In this document: in pieces, positions 36,401-45,041 of the stretch
Position numbering within the stretch: position 1 is the first letter of the stretch
Layout of the letters: every line of letters begins with the position of its first letter
Source of the DNA: Bdellovibrionales bacterium RIFOXYC1_FULL_37_79
Lineage (GTDB): Bacteria; Bdellovibrionota; Bacteriovoracia; Bacteriovoracales; Bacteriovoracaceae
Assembly: GCA_001770015.1 (NCBI GenBank)
Contig: MEQB01000022.1
Location: forward strand, 62,001-126,000
Direction: 5' to 3'
Length of the DNA stretch: 64,000 bases
The notes under the pieces: generated by a model
Seen by the model: the letters and a program-made list of their open reading frames with translations, nothing else
Told to the model about the DNA's origin: nothing
The model's database searches: none
Translations under genes and position numbers: made by a program

Positions 36401-37063
36401 CTTATGTTCCTTGGCGTATTTAATAATTTTTAGATTCGCTTTGGTCTGCTCCGGCATACCATTTTCCTGGATTTCCAAATAAAAATCTTCCTGGAAAATA
36501 TCCCGCAACTTTTCTATCGCCTTGAAAGCCTTGTTATCTTGATCAGTGAAAAAATTATATCCCACTTCACCCTTAAGACAGGCCGATAAACAGATAATCC
36601 CCTCACTATATTTTTTTAAAACTTCATAATCCGCACGGGGCTTATAATAAAAACCATCCAGGTAAGCATCGGTTATAATTTTGCATAAATTTTTATAACC
36701 GACATTATTTTTACAAAGCAAAACCAAATGATGAATCATATGCTTTGATTCAACCTCATCCTGGGATTCCACGGTCTCGGTTTTAGTCTGGGTCACGCCA
36801 CGATCAAAACGGCTACCAGAAGTCACATAGATCTCACAACCAAGAATTGGTTTTAAACCATTTTTCTTGGCCTTTAGATAAAAATCAATTGCACCAAACA
36901 TATTACCGTGATCAGACATACAAACGGCAGGCATATTGAATTCCTTGGCCTTGCTCATCAAATCGTCTAGACGAATGGCCCCATCAAGCAGTGAGTAAGC
37001 AGTATGTAAATGCAAATGAACAAAAGAATTTTGAAATCCATCGAGAGTTGCGCCCTCTGCCAT
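33467..37063 (-). CDS. dnaE: DNA polymerase III alpha subunit
   Basis: The replicative polymerase, 1198 residues. An N-terminal PHP domain starts HLHTAYSLLDGAI (about 18-30). The polymerase core has GRGSGAGSIVAYSL and PDFDIDF, with Asp441 and Asp443 as predicted metal ligands, and the finger and HhH regions follow. An OB-fold lies near 1000-1080 (ITLAGVISSPIKTIITKKKQEKM). It is the DnaE1 type, with no exonuclease insertion. The short intergenic region before it shows no clear promoter. Confidence 0.98.
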   Translation of the reverse strand: MAEGATLDGFQNSFVHLHLHTAYSLLDGAIRLDDLMSKAKEFNMPAVCMSDHGNMFGAIDFYLKAKKNGLKPILGCEIYVTSGSRFDRGVTQTKTETVESQDEVESKHMIHHLVLLCKNNVGYKNLCKIITDAYLDGFYYKPRADYEVLKKYSEGIICLSACLKGEVGYNFFTDQDNKAFKAIEKLRDIFQEDFYLEIQENGMPEQTKANLKIIKYAKEHKLELVATNDCHYLTKEDAAAQEVLLCIQTGKTLSDEKRMKLSSNEFYFKSPDEMRASFKDYPEACDNTLKIANLCNVELSWTDEKGHQIYHLPAYPIETSETTDEYFARLSREGLEARFNGPHFSKLRLQEDFETVIKPGYRKRLEEEIVMISKMGFAGYFLVVQDFIKWSISKGIPVGPGRGSGAGSIVAYSLLITNIDPIKYNLLFERFINPERVSMPDFDIDFCQDRRGEVIDYVTKKYGEDRVAQIVTFGKLKAKAAIKDVARVYDLPYQESDFISKLIPEDPKMTIVKALEMEPKLNELIEADPKIRQIFNISKRLEGLLRHASVHAAGVIITNEPVVNYCPLMKGKEGERVIQFDKDFSETIGLVKFDFLGLKTLTVLSNAVKMIRRDKDPDFDIENIDMDDKQVFDFISKGETVGVFQLESSGMIDLCKRLKPENIEEVTAINALYRPGPLDSGMVDDFIDTKHGKKLLEYPFPELEPILKDTYGGIIYQEQVMNIARTLSGYSLGQADMLRRAMGKKKLSEMERHQNIFVNGAKERGFNPEKALELYNKIAKFAEYGFNKSHAVAYAVIAYQTAFLKYYYPAEFFAALLSTELTNTDKVTLYINNAKKYGINVFPPDINESLWPFNVVDGNIRFGMGAVKNVGEGAVNEIIRERTENGPYMGFIDFCNRINLKLINKRIIESLILVGAFDQCEKINRKTLLQNLELITGYCQKRQEEKNSGQGNLFEIGMELQDDSKQESSINIEYVQDFKDKEKLQKEMELLGIYVSGHPLDQYANLIAQMSSMKIADVQEILGDNERSITLAGVISSPIKTIITKKKQEKMCFAVLEDLSGKIECVVFPKVFEEAQALLNNDGPLLMKGKVKLSENPRKLFPEKIMKLQNEVDERITGVEIKVTLKDTNQWKLKRLKQAILGHRGTTPLRIIFDNGVGVARLSLGQEFLVNPSLQMASKINEIFQSDCVHFIVDNGAN

Positions 37064-37142
37064 AAAATACCTTTGTAAACGTCACTAGGACCTTCTTTAA
37101 ATCATTTTTTAGCGATTTTGTCTAGAAGATGCACAGAGTTAA

Positions 37143-37526
37143 TCAAGGTGATAAGCGCCTTTTTAAACCATCCATTAACGTTTGGGCATATTGATCATTT
37201 TTACAGGCATAATACGTTAAATCACTCACCGTCAATTTTGACTGCCAAGCTTTTTCACATCCACCGGGATAGTTCACATACATTTTTTTATAGGCCTTTA
37301 TGCATTTTAATTCCAAATTATCCACTGTGGGTTTTTGCAGCTCACTTTGCGTGGATTGGTTATCTATTCTTTTAATAAGAAGATATTTTTGACTATAAGT
37401 TTGAGTTATCTCATATTTTTCGTTTGCCCTATTTTTGATTTCCAAAAGTATAATCTGCCTGTCGTTTGCAGCAAAGCCCAAGTTTTTGAAAATCAAAAAT
37501 ACTAATATAAATACAACTGACTTCAT
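37143..37526 (-). CDS. Small secreted protein of unknown function
   Basis: The 127-residue reading starts at ATG 37526, preceded by AAGGAGG and overlapping the stop of the upstream gene by 4 bases (ATGA), a sign of coupling. A signal peptide ends after FAA (about residue 20). The mature part holds an N-terminal helix and a Cys-containing region (KCIKAYKKMYVNYPGGCEKAW, later YACKND) with three Cys. I recognise no family. It probably assists or is made with the gluzincin-like protease upstream. Confidence 0.72.
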   Translation of the reverse strand: MKSVVFILVFLIFKNLGFAANDRQIILLEIKNRANEKYEITQTYSQKYLLIKRIDNQSTQSELQKPTVDNLELKCIKAYKKMYVNYPGGCEKAWQSKLTVSDLTYYACKNDQYAQTLMDGLKRRLSP

Positions 37527-39151
37527 TTTTGGTCCTCCTTGGGAAAAGGACAATGTTCATAAATCGGCTTCGTTTCACCGCAACCAAGTATTTCCCGCAC
37601 ACCAGGATCACTGGCGGCGATAGCATTTATTCTTATCATGGGTAGCGGATGAACATTTTGCATTTCTTCTTTTGAATATGTCTTCTCCATAGCAACTTGA
37701 CAGAACATCGATAATCCCTGTTTCAAAGCATTTGCTTTATCTTCAACCTGGGCTTGATTGTTGTGAATACTTTCAGTCAAAATTTTCACCATTGTCCAAT
37801 CTGCAAAAGTTTCTTCCAACTGATTAGGGTTTATCCCATAATTTTGCTGAGCACACTCCCCCCACCTTGTAAACCGCTCATTAAATTGCCGGTTATAAAG
37901 ATCACTATTTATCCAGGAATAAGAACTCATGATATGCTGCAATTCGTGCCCATACGTAGCGTAAATAACAGGAGCATTATATTTCCTAGCAGTTATGAAA
38001 AGTGGATTTAACCAAACTCCATAATAATTTGCGCCTGCATTCAGGTCGTCAATCATATCCAGATCGGTTGAAATTACCTTAATTAAATCATCATCTAGCT
38101 GGTTTTTTTTAGAAGCTACATCCACAATTTCCTTACCACTAAGAAGATCTTTTTTATATTCGATTTCATTACTATCAATGGAACGTAAAATTCTTTTGGC
38201 AATGTTTTCCTCAAGAACGGCCCTTTCACTTAAGTTTTCCTTTCTCTGATCATAACGAACTAAGTTATGATCACTCCCATGCGTAAGCAAAATTTGATCA
38301 ATCATGCTTTTTTTGATGTGCTCAAAATCATCCTTTAGTTGTTTAAACTCCTGACCTTGATATATTTTCCCTACAAAAGATTCCATATAAGATTTTCTGA
38401 TTCTCAATTGTTCAAAATAATCATCCAACACTACTGATGCTACCCTATCAATCGCAGTTTCAGGATTATTGAAGCTGAAATTTACAACTTTTTCCTCTGC
38501 ATATTTCGAAACATATTCAATAGCAGACATCTTGTGAGTAAGTACAAGGTGTAAATCTCTTTGTATTTCATATTTTGTTTGTAATGAACAAAGAAAAAAA
38601 TTCTCATTTTTTTCACAATAATTAAAATGATCCTGCCATAACAGCTCGGGGGCCAATTCATATGTTTTCTTGGCGATTGGTAAAAACTGCATTTGCGCCA
38701 GAGCTTTATTACCGCTCATTTCCAGTATGTGGGTTTGCTTTTCCAAGGGAGAATCTTCTAGCAATTTATCTTGAAATAAGCAGTCATCCTTTTTAAAAGC
38801 TATACCTATCTCCTTCAACCTTTTTTTTACGCCTTGACAAAAATCTCCATCCCCATTTTCTTTTGCAGCTATATCCAAAGATTGATTAACAATATCCAAC
38901 AAATCTTTTTTTCCTGCTTCCAAACCGGACATTCCTTGGTTTTTATAATCACTATCGAGACAGATTGATTGAAATAAATCAGTGCAATCCTTTATATTAC
39001 GACGGTCACATTCCAGCGATCTTGCTGGCCCATTATCACTTGCCAAGGCTTGAGTGACCATTTTGACTGTTGATTCAGTAAATTCTAAGGCGTGTACCCG
39101 CAAGGAATGCATCAAAATAAAAATTATTAGCAGATTGAATATACTACTCAT
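37523..39151 (-). CDS. Secreted gluzincin-like metalloprotease
   Basis: A 542-residue protein with a signal peptide (MSSIFNLLIIFILMHSLRVHA). The zinc motif is HELQH at about residues 400-404 in YGHELQHIMSSYSW, followed about 45 residues later by EETFADW, which gives the third ligand Glu and the Asp of an ExxxD pair, as in the M13 (neprilysin) fold. The N-terminal 380 residues are helical and Cys-bearing and hold no recognised domain. It is likely a periplasmic or exported protease. It is followed by a coupled small secreted protein. Confidence 0.75.
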   Translation of the reverse strand: MSSIFNLLIIFILMHSLRVHALEFTESTVKMVTQALASDNGPARSLECDRRNIKDCTDLFQSICLDSDYKNQGMSGLEAGKKDLLDIVNQSLDIAAKENGDGDFCQGVKKRLKEIGIAFKKDDCLFQDKLLEDSPLEKQTHILEMSGNKALAQMQFLPIAKKTYELAPELLWQDHFNYCEKNENFFLCSLQTKYEIQRDLHLVLTHKMSAIEYVSKYAEEKVVNFSFNNPETAIDRVASVVLDDYFEQLRIRKSYMESFVGKIYQGQEFKQLKDDFEHIKKSMIDQILLTHGSDHNLVRYDQRKENLSERAVLEENIAKRILRSIDSNEIEYKKDLLSGKEIVDVASKKNQLDDDLIKVISTDLDMIDDLNAGANYYGVWLNPLFITARKYNAPVIYATYGHELQHIMSSYSWINSDLYNRQFNERFTRWGECAQQNYGINPNQLEETFADWTMVKILTESIHNNQAQVEDKANALKQGLSMFCQVAMEKTYSKEEMQNVHPLPMIRINAIAASDPGVREILGCGETKPIYEHCPFPKEDQK

Positions 39152-39451
39152 ATTTCCAGTATCGGAAAATCCCTAAACCCCATCAAACAAACCTGCGCTT
39201 TAAAAAAATTGGTATTATTTTGCCTAGTTAGAAAGAATATTGAGCCTTTTATAAAGCTAAATCATTTTAGTCTGATACTTCTTACCTCACCCTCATTTTT
39301 AAAACAGGCATCAACCCTAATGCAGTGTTGTATTTTTTACAATCTTCTTTTTTTTTTACTCTGCCCCCCCTCCTTTATGTGATATAGGAAAAAAACGAAC
39401 AACATGCGATACGCAAGCTGTAAACAATTTTTAACAAAAGGATAATTTATT
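39152..39451. other. Intergenic region with T10 and C7 tracts
   Basis: No gene is visible in these 300 bases. A run of ten T (39348-39357) is followed by a run of seven C (39364-39370), about 80-100 bases before the next start codon. Such tracts can change length and alter promoter spacing, but no clear -35/-10 pair frames them here. Confidence 0.5.
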
Positions 39452-39790
39452 ATGAAAACTTTATTATTAGCGAGCATTCTTATGGTTTCTACTGCATTTG
39501 CCAATGTTAGTATTCCAAAAGGCGAAATGGAGAAACGAGTGGCAGCAGAAATTTCCGATCTCCTGGGTTTCACAGAAATTGATGCCAGCTACCCAAATGC
39601 TCTTTTTAAATGTGCAGAAGATAAAGAAACCGGAGCATTTGATTATTTTACTAAAGTAAGAGATTACTTAAAATCAGATGAATTTACCTCCAAATCTGAA
39701 TTCGACAAGGAAGGAGATATTTTTACTTTATGTTTAGCAGTAAAAATGGTTTGTGATAAACAATTAAGGGAAGCCGGAATTGATCTTTAA
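39452..39790 (+). CDS. Small secreted protein of unknown function
   Basis: A 112-residue protein with a clean signal peptide (MKTLLLASILMVSTAFA, cut before NVS). The mature part is helical and contains three Cys (KCAEDKE, TLCLAVK and MVCDKQ). No family was recognised. AAGGA precedes the ATG at 7 bases. It is followed by a strong terminator, so it is a single-gene transcript. Confidence 0.75.
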   Translation: MKTLLLASILMVSTAFANVSIPKGEMEKRVAAEISDLLGFTEIDASYPNALFKCAEDKETGAFDYFTKVRDYLKSDEFTSKSEFDKEGDIFTLCLAVKMVCDKQLREAGIDL

Positions 39791-39825
39791 TCTTCACGTT
39801 TCTAACCATGAATTTTTAAAACAAT

Positions 39826-39871
39826 AAAAGAGCTTACAGGTATGAAAATACCCCTGTAGGCTCTTTTTTTT
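39826..39871 (+). terminator. Strong rho-independent terminator
   Basis: AAAAGAGCTTACAGG (39826-39840) pairs with CCTGTAGGCTCTTTT (39853-39867) with one G-U pair, around a 12-base loop, and a T run follows to 39871. Confidence 0.92.
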
Positions 39872-39893
39872 GGTATTCGTCTGGCCCGGCCAT

Positions 39894-40082
39894 CTACGAT
39901 TTAGAGCTTGGCCTGCTTGCTTTCCTCAAAATTTCTGTCCGGGACGAGTGCTGCGAGTTTAAATACTGATCCATTTTTTCAAGTCCATAATCCTTGATCG
40001 CCTTTCGCTGATTGCAACTCTTACAGTAAAAGTTTTTAGTTTGCACCAAGAGTTCTTTATCACTATAGTTTTTAATATTCAT
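39894..40082 (-). CDS. Small CxxC protein of unknown function
   Basis: A 62-residue frame from ATG 40082, with AAGGA 6 bases upstream (the open frame extends further upstream but has no better site). It contains one CKSC pair (FYCKSCNQRKAI) and a basic tail rich in Ser, Arg and Lys. One CxxC is only half of a zinc-ribbon site. It is read as a gene because of the good ribosome-binding site; it could also be a spurious frame. Confidence 0.4.
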   Translation of the reverse strand: MNIKNYSDKELLVQTKNFYCKSCNQRKAIKDYGLEKMDQYLNSQHSSRTEILRKASRPSSKS

Positions 40083-40314
40083 ATATTTTCCTTTGACGTT
40101 TGGTTGCTTATCTATTTCGCCTAAAAACCAACAGAAGAAAACACCCTCCCCGGACAAGTAAAAGACATGAAATATAATAAAGATCAGAACCCCCTGCTTG
40201 AGAAGAACCTTCTTTCAATTTTTTATAAGTAAACTGAGACCGCTGTTCCTAATTTGGATCACTTTGTTCCAAATATTATTGACTTAAACCAAGTTTTGTT
40301 AGATCTTAATATTC

Positions 40315-41094
40315 ATGAGAACAATAAATTGTTACCGACAATTATTAAAACAGGAATTAATTAAAAGAATCGAAGTCAATCCTAAGTATTCTCAACGAGC
40401 TTTTGCAAGGAATTTGCACATGGCCCCCGGAGAATTATCGGAAATTCTAAATTATAAAAGAAACCTCAGCCTTAAATCTGCAATTAAAATTGTTAAAGCG
40501 CTTGGACTCAACAAAGAGGAGTCACAAAATTTAATCAATTTATTGGAAAAGGATTTTTTGATAAAAAATACAAAAGAAGAATCTCAGATAAGAGATAAAA
40601 AACAACTCTCCATTGAGATGTTTAAAATCGTATCCAGCTGGTATTGTTTTGCAATATTAAACTTAGCTGAATGCCAAAATTTCAAGTGGGAAGAAAAATA
40701 TATTGCCAAACGCTTGGGAATTACAGTTCATGAAGTCAAGCATGCCATTCAAAGTATGCAAAACATCGGACTGATTGAAAAATCGGCCAAGGGATACAGC
40801 GTCGTTTCTAATTTCGTCTTTTCACCAGAAGGTATTCCTTCAGAGGCCATAAAAAAATATCATTCTAAAATTTTAGATATGGCCAAATCGGCAATTTATA
40901 CAAAACCCATAGAGGAAAGAGAATTTTCCAGCACCGGCATGGCAATTGATCACACGCAAATAGAAAACATTAAAAAAGATATAAAGCGTTTTAGAGAAAA
41001 AATGATGCAAAAATATACCAAAGGAAATAAAAATAAGATTTATCAATTACAGATTTCCTTTTTTGAACTGACACAAGGAGATGACCATGAATAA
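40315..41094 (+). CDS. TIGR02147/DUF4423-type transcription regulator
   Basis: A 259-residue protein with an N-terminal Cro-like helix-turn-helix (about 25-55: SQRAFARNLHMAPGELSEILNYKRNLS). The central part is typical of the TIGR02147 family, including SSWYCFAILNL, a second winged helix (YIAKRLGITVHEVKHAIQSM) and the conserved EREFSSTGMAI motif. The family is abundant in Bdellovibrio- and Fibrobacter-like bacteria. The product overlaps the start of the HExxH/barrel protein gene, so it is probably the local regulator. No good ribosome-binding site precedes the ATG. Confidence 0.88.
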   Translation: MRTINCYRQLLKQELIKRIEVNPKYSQRAFARNLHMAPGELSEILNYKRNLSLKSAIKIVKALGLNKEESQNLINLLEKDFLIKNTKEESQIRDKKQLSIEMFKIVSSWYCFAILNLAECQNFKWEEKYIAKRLGITVHEVKHAIQSMQNIGLIEKSAKGYSVVSNFVFSPEGIPSEAIKKYHSKILDMAKSAIYTKPIEEREFSSTGMAIDHTQIENIKKDIKRFREKMMQKYTKGNKNKIYQLQISFFELTQGDDHE

Positions 41095-42478
41095 GAACTA
41101 CCTACTTTTAGCAGTAGCAATAATGCTACTTATTAGTTTAAAAAGTATGGCAGCACCTACCAACGTTGGAAATGGAGACGACGGAACTGACCTAGAAGGA
41201 TTTGCCAAACTAGAAAGCGGTCCTCTTATCGAATCACAGCTAAGAGCTGTAAATCAGCTTAGAAAATTAAATATTTCTAATATCAAAGGCCTTGGTAATT
41301 TAATTAATGAAATTGAAAAAAATAATATATATATGACAAATAAGGATGTTTCTGCAAAAAAGATGGAGGAAATGGGAGCTTTCCATGCTGGGTTAGAAGG
41401 AAAAGTATATGCTCGAACATTTTCAAGACCACATGCTCCCACCAGGTTTTTTCCAGCCTCCTTAAAATTAAGCCAAAACCAATTAATGGCACTACACATT
41501 CATGAAGGCTTACACCGAGCCTTACCCGAAGAGATTCGCGATGATGAGAAAAAAGTTTCCAATATAACACTCGCAATAATTTCCCCCGAATCCACCTATG
41601 ACCAAATCAATCAAGTTGTGATGGAGGTATATCCAGATAAAAAAGAACAGATTCCAGCAGGAAGTTATACTCAATCCGTTAATGTCAGCAAAGATTCTAA
41701 ATTAAATAATCCATCTAGTCTGGAATTATCATTTCGATCATTTGGTTCGCCTAAGCAAGACGAAACTAAATTACAATCACTTCCCATTTCTAGTATCTAT
41801 TCAATCAGCAGTCACCTGTATCCTTTTGGTAAAAACGAATACGCACTGGGTACAGGAATTGATATTTCCTATATTAAGCAAGATGATGGAAAATCCTATA
41901 TGGGACCCCTTGGTTTATCCTTAAGAAAACTTATCTTCACCATGCGAGGATTTGATCTTGAAACTTATGGACGCGCGGATCTGCACACCTTATCCGATGA
42001 AGAATTAAAAAACTCTTTAATGGGCAGAGACATCTATAAAGTGGGAGTAAGCTTAATTAAGACAACCGATATAGTTTATATCCAAAATGATTTAGAATAC
42101 ACAGCTCCGTCAGAAGTAAAAGAAACCATAGCCAATATCAATTATACTTATAAGTTTGGATCAACAGTGGCAGCCAGAATCAAGGCTGGAGGAAGGTACA
42201 AAAATTTTCATGCTGGTGGATTCTTTGAAATGCTTGTATCGACCAATTTTACAGTTGAAAGCGATAATTCTGATTTTGGCAAGGAAGAGCTGGGACGCAA
42301 TAGAGTCGTAGCACTTGGTCCAGAAATCATGTGGGGGAGAAATAATTTTGATGTCAAATTCTATGGTAGATATTTACTTAACTCGTCTAAAGAAACTGAT
42401 TTTGATCAACTGGGGGACTTGATGGGTACCGGGGTTGGACAAGGAAATCTTGGATTGAGTGTAAGTTACAAATTCTAG
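41087..42478 (+). CDS. Secreted protein with HExxH motif and C-terminal beta-barrel
   Basis: 463 residues from ATG 41087; AAGGAG lies 6 bases before it, whereas an earlier in-frame ATG (41081) directly abuts that site. A signal peptide (MNKNYLLLAVAIMLLISLKSMA) is followed by a helical domain to about 170 that holds HIHEGLHRALPEEI, with HEGLH (139-143) as in zinc proteases. From about 200 the sequence alternates short strands and ends in SYKF, the terminal Phe of outer-membrane barrels. No third zinc ligand is obvious, so protease activity is unproven. It overlaps the regulator gene and is followed by a lipoprotein gene. Confidence 0.75.
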   Translation: MNKNYLLLAVAIMLLISLKSMAAPTNVGNGDDGTDLEGFAKLESGPLIESQLRAVNQLRKLNISNIKGLGNLINEIEKNNIYMTNKDVSAKKMEEMGAFHAGLEGKVYARTFSRPHAPTRFFPASLKLSQNQLMALHIHEGLHRALPEEIRDDEKKVSNITLAIISPESTYDQINQVVMEVYPDKKEQIPAGSYTQSVNVSKDSKLNNPSSLELSFRSFGSPKQDETKLQSLPISSIYSISSHLYPFGKNEYALGTGIDISYIKQDDGKSYMGPLGLSLRKLIFTMRGFDLETYGRADLHTLSDEELKNSLMGRDIYKVGVSLIKTTDIVYIQNDLEYTAPSEVKETIANINYTYKFGSTVAARIKAGGRYKNFHAGGFFEMLVSTNFTVESDNSDFGKEELGRNRVVALGPEIMWGRNNFDVKFYGRYLLNSSKETDFDQLGDLMGTGVGQGNLGLSVSYKF

Positions 42479-42486
42479 GAGGGGAT

Positions 42487-43137
42487 GTGAAAAGATATCA
42501 ATTTTGGTTTTTAATTTTATTATTAACAATACTCACCGCTTGTGATGGGATTTTATCTGAAGATGAGAATGATCACCTCGAAAGAAATGTAGTCAATTCA
42601 CTCAAAGGTGTAAAACTTATTTCCGAAGATATTCTTGATGGCAGGGATGAAAGTACCTTCACAGAAGAAACATATTTACTAAATTCAAATCGGAGAATGT
42701 TATTAAGATTTGAAAAAATAAGAGATGAGGTCGGATCCGTGGTTATTGATAACACTACCAGAATGTTCATGATACTGAAATTAACAGATGGACAGAATTT
42801 GGAAGATTATTTTGGTAAGATTGAAATATGTCCACTACTTAAAAACTGGATGATGTTGGCAACTTGGAATTATGCCCATCCCTTCGCTGGTAAAAAAGGG
42901 AAATGGGGTAACCCAGGAGGCGACTTCAATTTTTCAGAGTGCATCGGAATAAATGAAGAAAATAGCAAGATTGATTCAAACGAAGCTTATTTTGATATCT
43001 CAGACTGGTTCATCCATAACATCCAATCAGGAAGATCAAATTTTGGTTGGGTTGTCATTAGTGAGGAAGATATCACAATTATCGGGGATAATAATGCAGC
43101 CCACTCCCCACGGGTTGTTTGGCGGGAAATTTTTTAA
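42487..43137 (+). CDS. Lipoprotein of unknown function, weakly DNRLRE-like
   Basis: A 216-residue protein with a lipoprotein signal (LLTILTAC, lipid on Cys19). The start is GTG at 42487, with AGGAGGGG before it. The rest has strands, the segment MMLATWNYAHP and the C-terminal DISDWFIHNIQSGRSNFGWVV. The last two resemble the DNRLRE domains of secreted proteins. It follows the barrel protein by 8 bases and belongs to the same operon. The family match is weak. Confidence 0.68.
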   Translation: MKRYQFWFLILLLTILTACDGILSEDENDHLERNVVNSLKGVKLISEDILDGRDESTFTEETYLLNSNRRMLLRFEKIRDEVGSVVIDNTTRMFMILKLTDGQNLEDYFGKIEICPLLKNWMMLATWNYAHPFAGKKGKWGNPGGDFNFSECIGINEENSKIDSNEAYFDISDWFIHNIQSGRSNFGWVVISEEDITIIGDNNAAHSPRVVWREIF

Positions 43138-43214
43138 ATTTCACATTTCAAATTGATCCATGCCCTGGGTATTTGCTAAACCTTCCAGCATCACCTGACG
43201 TTAAGTAAAGCAGG

Positions 43215-44084
43215 ATGACTATCAGAAACTATAAAACCGACCATATCACTCTACTACTTATATCCATTTTATTCGGAGTTTTAGTTTTACAAACCAGCGT
43301 GGTTGCCAAGGAAGACGAAATCATTGATATCGTTTTTGATCTTGATTGGACACTGGTTTGTGAGCTTGAGGATGGCTCGCATGCGCATGGAAATATACTA
43401 GATATATCTCGTAAAAAATATCGCATAGCCAACTGGGCAGAAGAAATGCTGGTCCTGCTTGCCAGCCGGCCCAATGTTCGTCTTTCTTTTTATAGCGGAG
43501 GAGACCAGATCAGAAATCTTGAAATTTTAAAAGAAATAATTCTACCCGAGAAAAATATTTCCGTATTTGACCTGGCCTACAAGATACTTTCCAAAGATGA
43601 CATGGACGAAGTTTCCCAGGAAAAAACACTGCGTTTTTCCCAAAGATATAAAAAAAATGCGGCTAAAATTAACAGTAATCTAAACAACGTAATTATTATT
43701 GACGATGTTTCCGATTTTACGCTTGCAAGTCAGAAGCAAAACTTGCTCTGGTTAGGCCCCACCTTCAATCACTATGACAGTTATGAACTGGTAAAAAAGG
43801 CCCGTAAACTGGATCCGACCAATAAATACATTCCCAAAAACCAGGCCCAATGGAAACTCAATCAAGACCGACTGCTGGTTATTTATGGTATCTTGGATGA
43901 AGCTCTCGAAAAAACCCAAAAAAATGGAACACCATTTGTGCAAAATGTCCAAACCATTGCCAAAAAATATAAATTAGATCACACCGCATATAACAGCGAG
44001 ATCACCAAGGTAATAAAAAAATATAAGCTGATGTTAAAAAGCAGTGGTAGCTTGCTTCAAGCATGTCTGAAAGCGCTTAATTAG
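43215..44084 (+). CDS. HAD-like phosphatase, N-terminal export signal
   Basis: A 289-residue protein with an N-terminal hydrophobic segment (about 13-30, HITLLLISILFGVLVLQTSVVA). The HAD core follows: motif I DLDWTLV (nucleophile and acid Asp), a possible motif II Ser in SFYSGGD and motif III IIDDVSD. The pattern recalls NLI-interacting-factor/FCP-type phosphatases. The C-terminal 100 residues are helical and basic. If exported it would be a periplasmic phosphatase; the substrate is unknown. It does not overlap its neighbours. Confidence 0.7.
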   Translation: MTIRNYKTDHITLLLISILFGVLVLQTSVVAKEDEIIDIVFDLDWTLVCELEDGSHAHGNILDISRKKYRIANWAEEMLVLLASRPNVRLSFYSGGDQIRNLEILKEIILPEKNISVFDLAYKILSKDDMDEVSQEKTLRFSQRYKKNAAKINSNLNNVIIIDDVSDFTLASQKQNLLWLGPTFNHYDSYELVKKARKLDPTNKYIPKNQAQWKLNQDRLLVIYGILDEALEKTQKNGTPFVQNVQTIAKKYKLDHTAYNSEITKVIKKYKLMLKSSGSLLQACLKALN

Positions 44085-44175
44085 TTTTTAAACTTTTTAC
44101 AATTTGACAATCTGAGGGCATTGAATCTAGAATTTTTTTAAATCGTCATATAACAAAATACAACAAAGGCACTTT

Positions 44176-45027
44176 ATGTTTAAAAATGTAGTTGTTTTGC
44201 TGGTCACCTTGGCATCATTCAATCTTCTTGCTGCAACTTTTTTTGTCCACAATCCAGAAGTTTCTGAAAACGAAAAATCCTTTGATAAAACCCTTAAGAC
44301 ACTCATTATACAAAGTTTGGAAAATAAAAAGCACCAGATTACCAACGATTCCAAGGCTTCACTTTCCCTAAAATCCACTCTCTTGAAACTGGGTGACAGC
44401 TACATTCTCACCATAAGCAAGCACTCTCCTACTGGAGTCAATTCCGAGAAAATGAAAGTCAAACAAATTGATGATCTGGATGTGGTCGTTGACCGGGTGG
44501 TAGCGGCAGTTTTATCCGAAACAACCGCTAAAGAAACACTCAAAATCGACACCGTCACTGAACAGGAAAAAGGGCGACAGACCAAAAGAATTGAAGTTAC
44601 CAGGCAGTGGATGGTGGGACTTGGGCCAGTTTGGCTTGTTAACCTAGGAAGTACCTCGGCATACAATTTTGTGATTGGTTATGTTTGGGGGCTTGACCAT
44701 AACTTCGATCTAAACGTCAAAATGGACTTTTCCAACGCAGAAGGCTCCTCAGAAGCCGGAACCAGTTTGTTTACGGTTGGTGGAAATTATTTTTTTAATA
44801 ACGACATTCATGCTCTCTACGCCACCGCTGATCTGGGATATGGTAACGCTGAAAATGTTAACAAAAAAGAAAAAAGCGGATGGGTTTCATCTCTTGGTAC
44901 CGGTATGAAATTTTTCAGGGCCTCATCAGTCAACTTTGCAGTTGAAGCCAGATACAGCACCCTCTTTGCAAAAATTGAAAACAAGACGCCAAGTCAGTTT
45001 GGTTTTAAAGTCATTGTTTTCTTCTAA
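44176..45027 (+). CDS. Outer-membrane beta-barrel protein
   Basis: 283 residues with a signal peptide (cut after LLA), an N-terminal periplasmic part to about 140 (LKTLIIQSLENKK, VVDRVVAAVLSE) and then an 8-stranded-looking barrel from WMVGLGPVWLVN to the last residues IVFF with terminal Phe. The N-terminal part resembles small domains with alpha-beta folds. The barrel is of the OmpA/OmpW size class. No family name can be given. It converges on the aminotransferase gene with 14 bases between. Confidence 0.75.
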   Translation: MFKNVVVLLVTLASFNLLAATFFVHNPEVSENEKSFDKTLKTLIIQSLENKKHQITNDSKASLSLKSTLLKLGDSYILTISKHSPTGVNSEKMKVKQIDDLDVVVDRVVAAVLSETTAKETLKIDTVTEQEKGRQTKRIEVTRQWMVGLGPVWLVNLGSTSAYNFVIGYVWGLDHNFDLNVKMDFSNAEGSSEAGTSLFTVGGNYFFNNDIHALYATADLGYGNAENVNKKEKSGWVSSLGTGMKFFRASSVNFAVEARYSTLFAKIENKTPSQFGFKVIVFF

Positions 45028-45041
45028 AGTAAGAGCGATTC

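Noticed and set aside
39337-39573. Minus-strand frame of 78 codons over the start of the small secreted protein gene
   Set aside because: No ribosome-binding site, odd composition, and it overlaps a gene with a clear signal peptide on the other strand.
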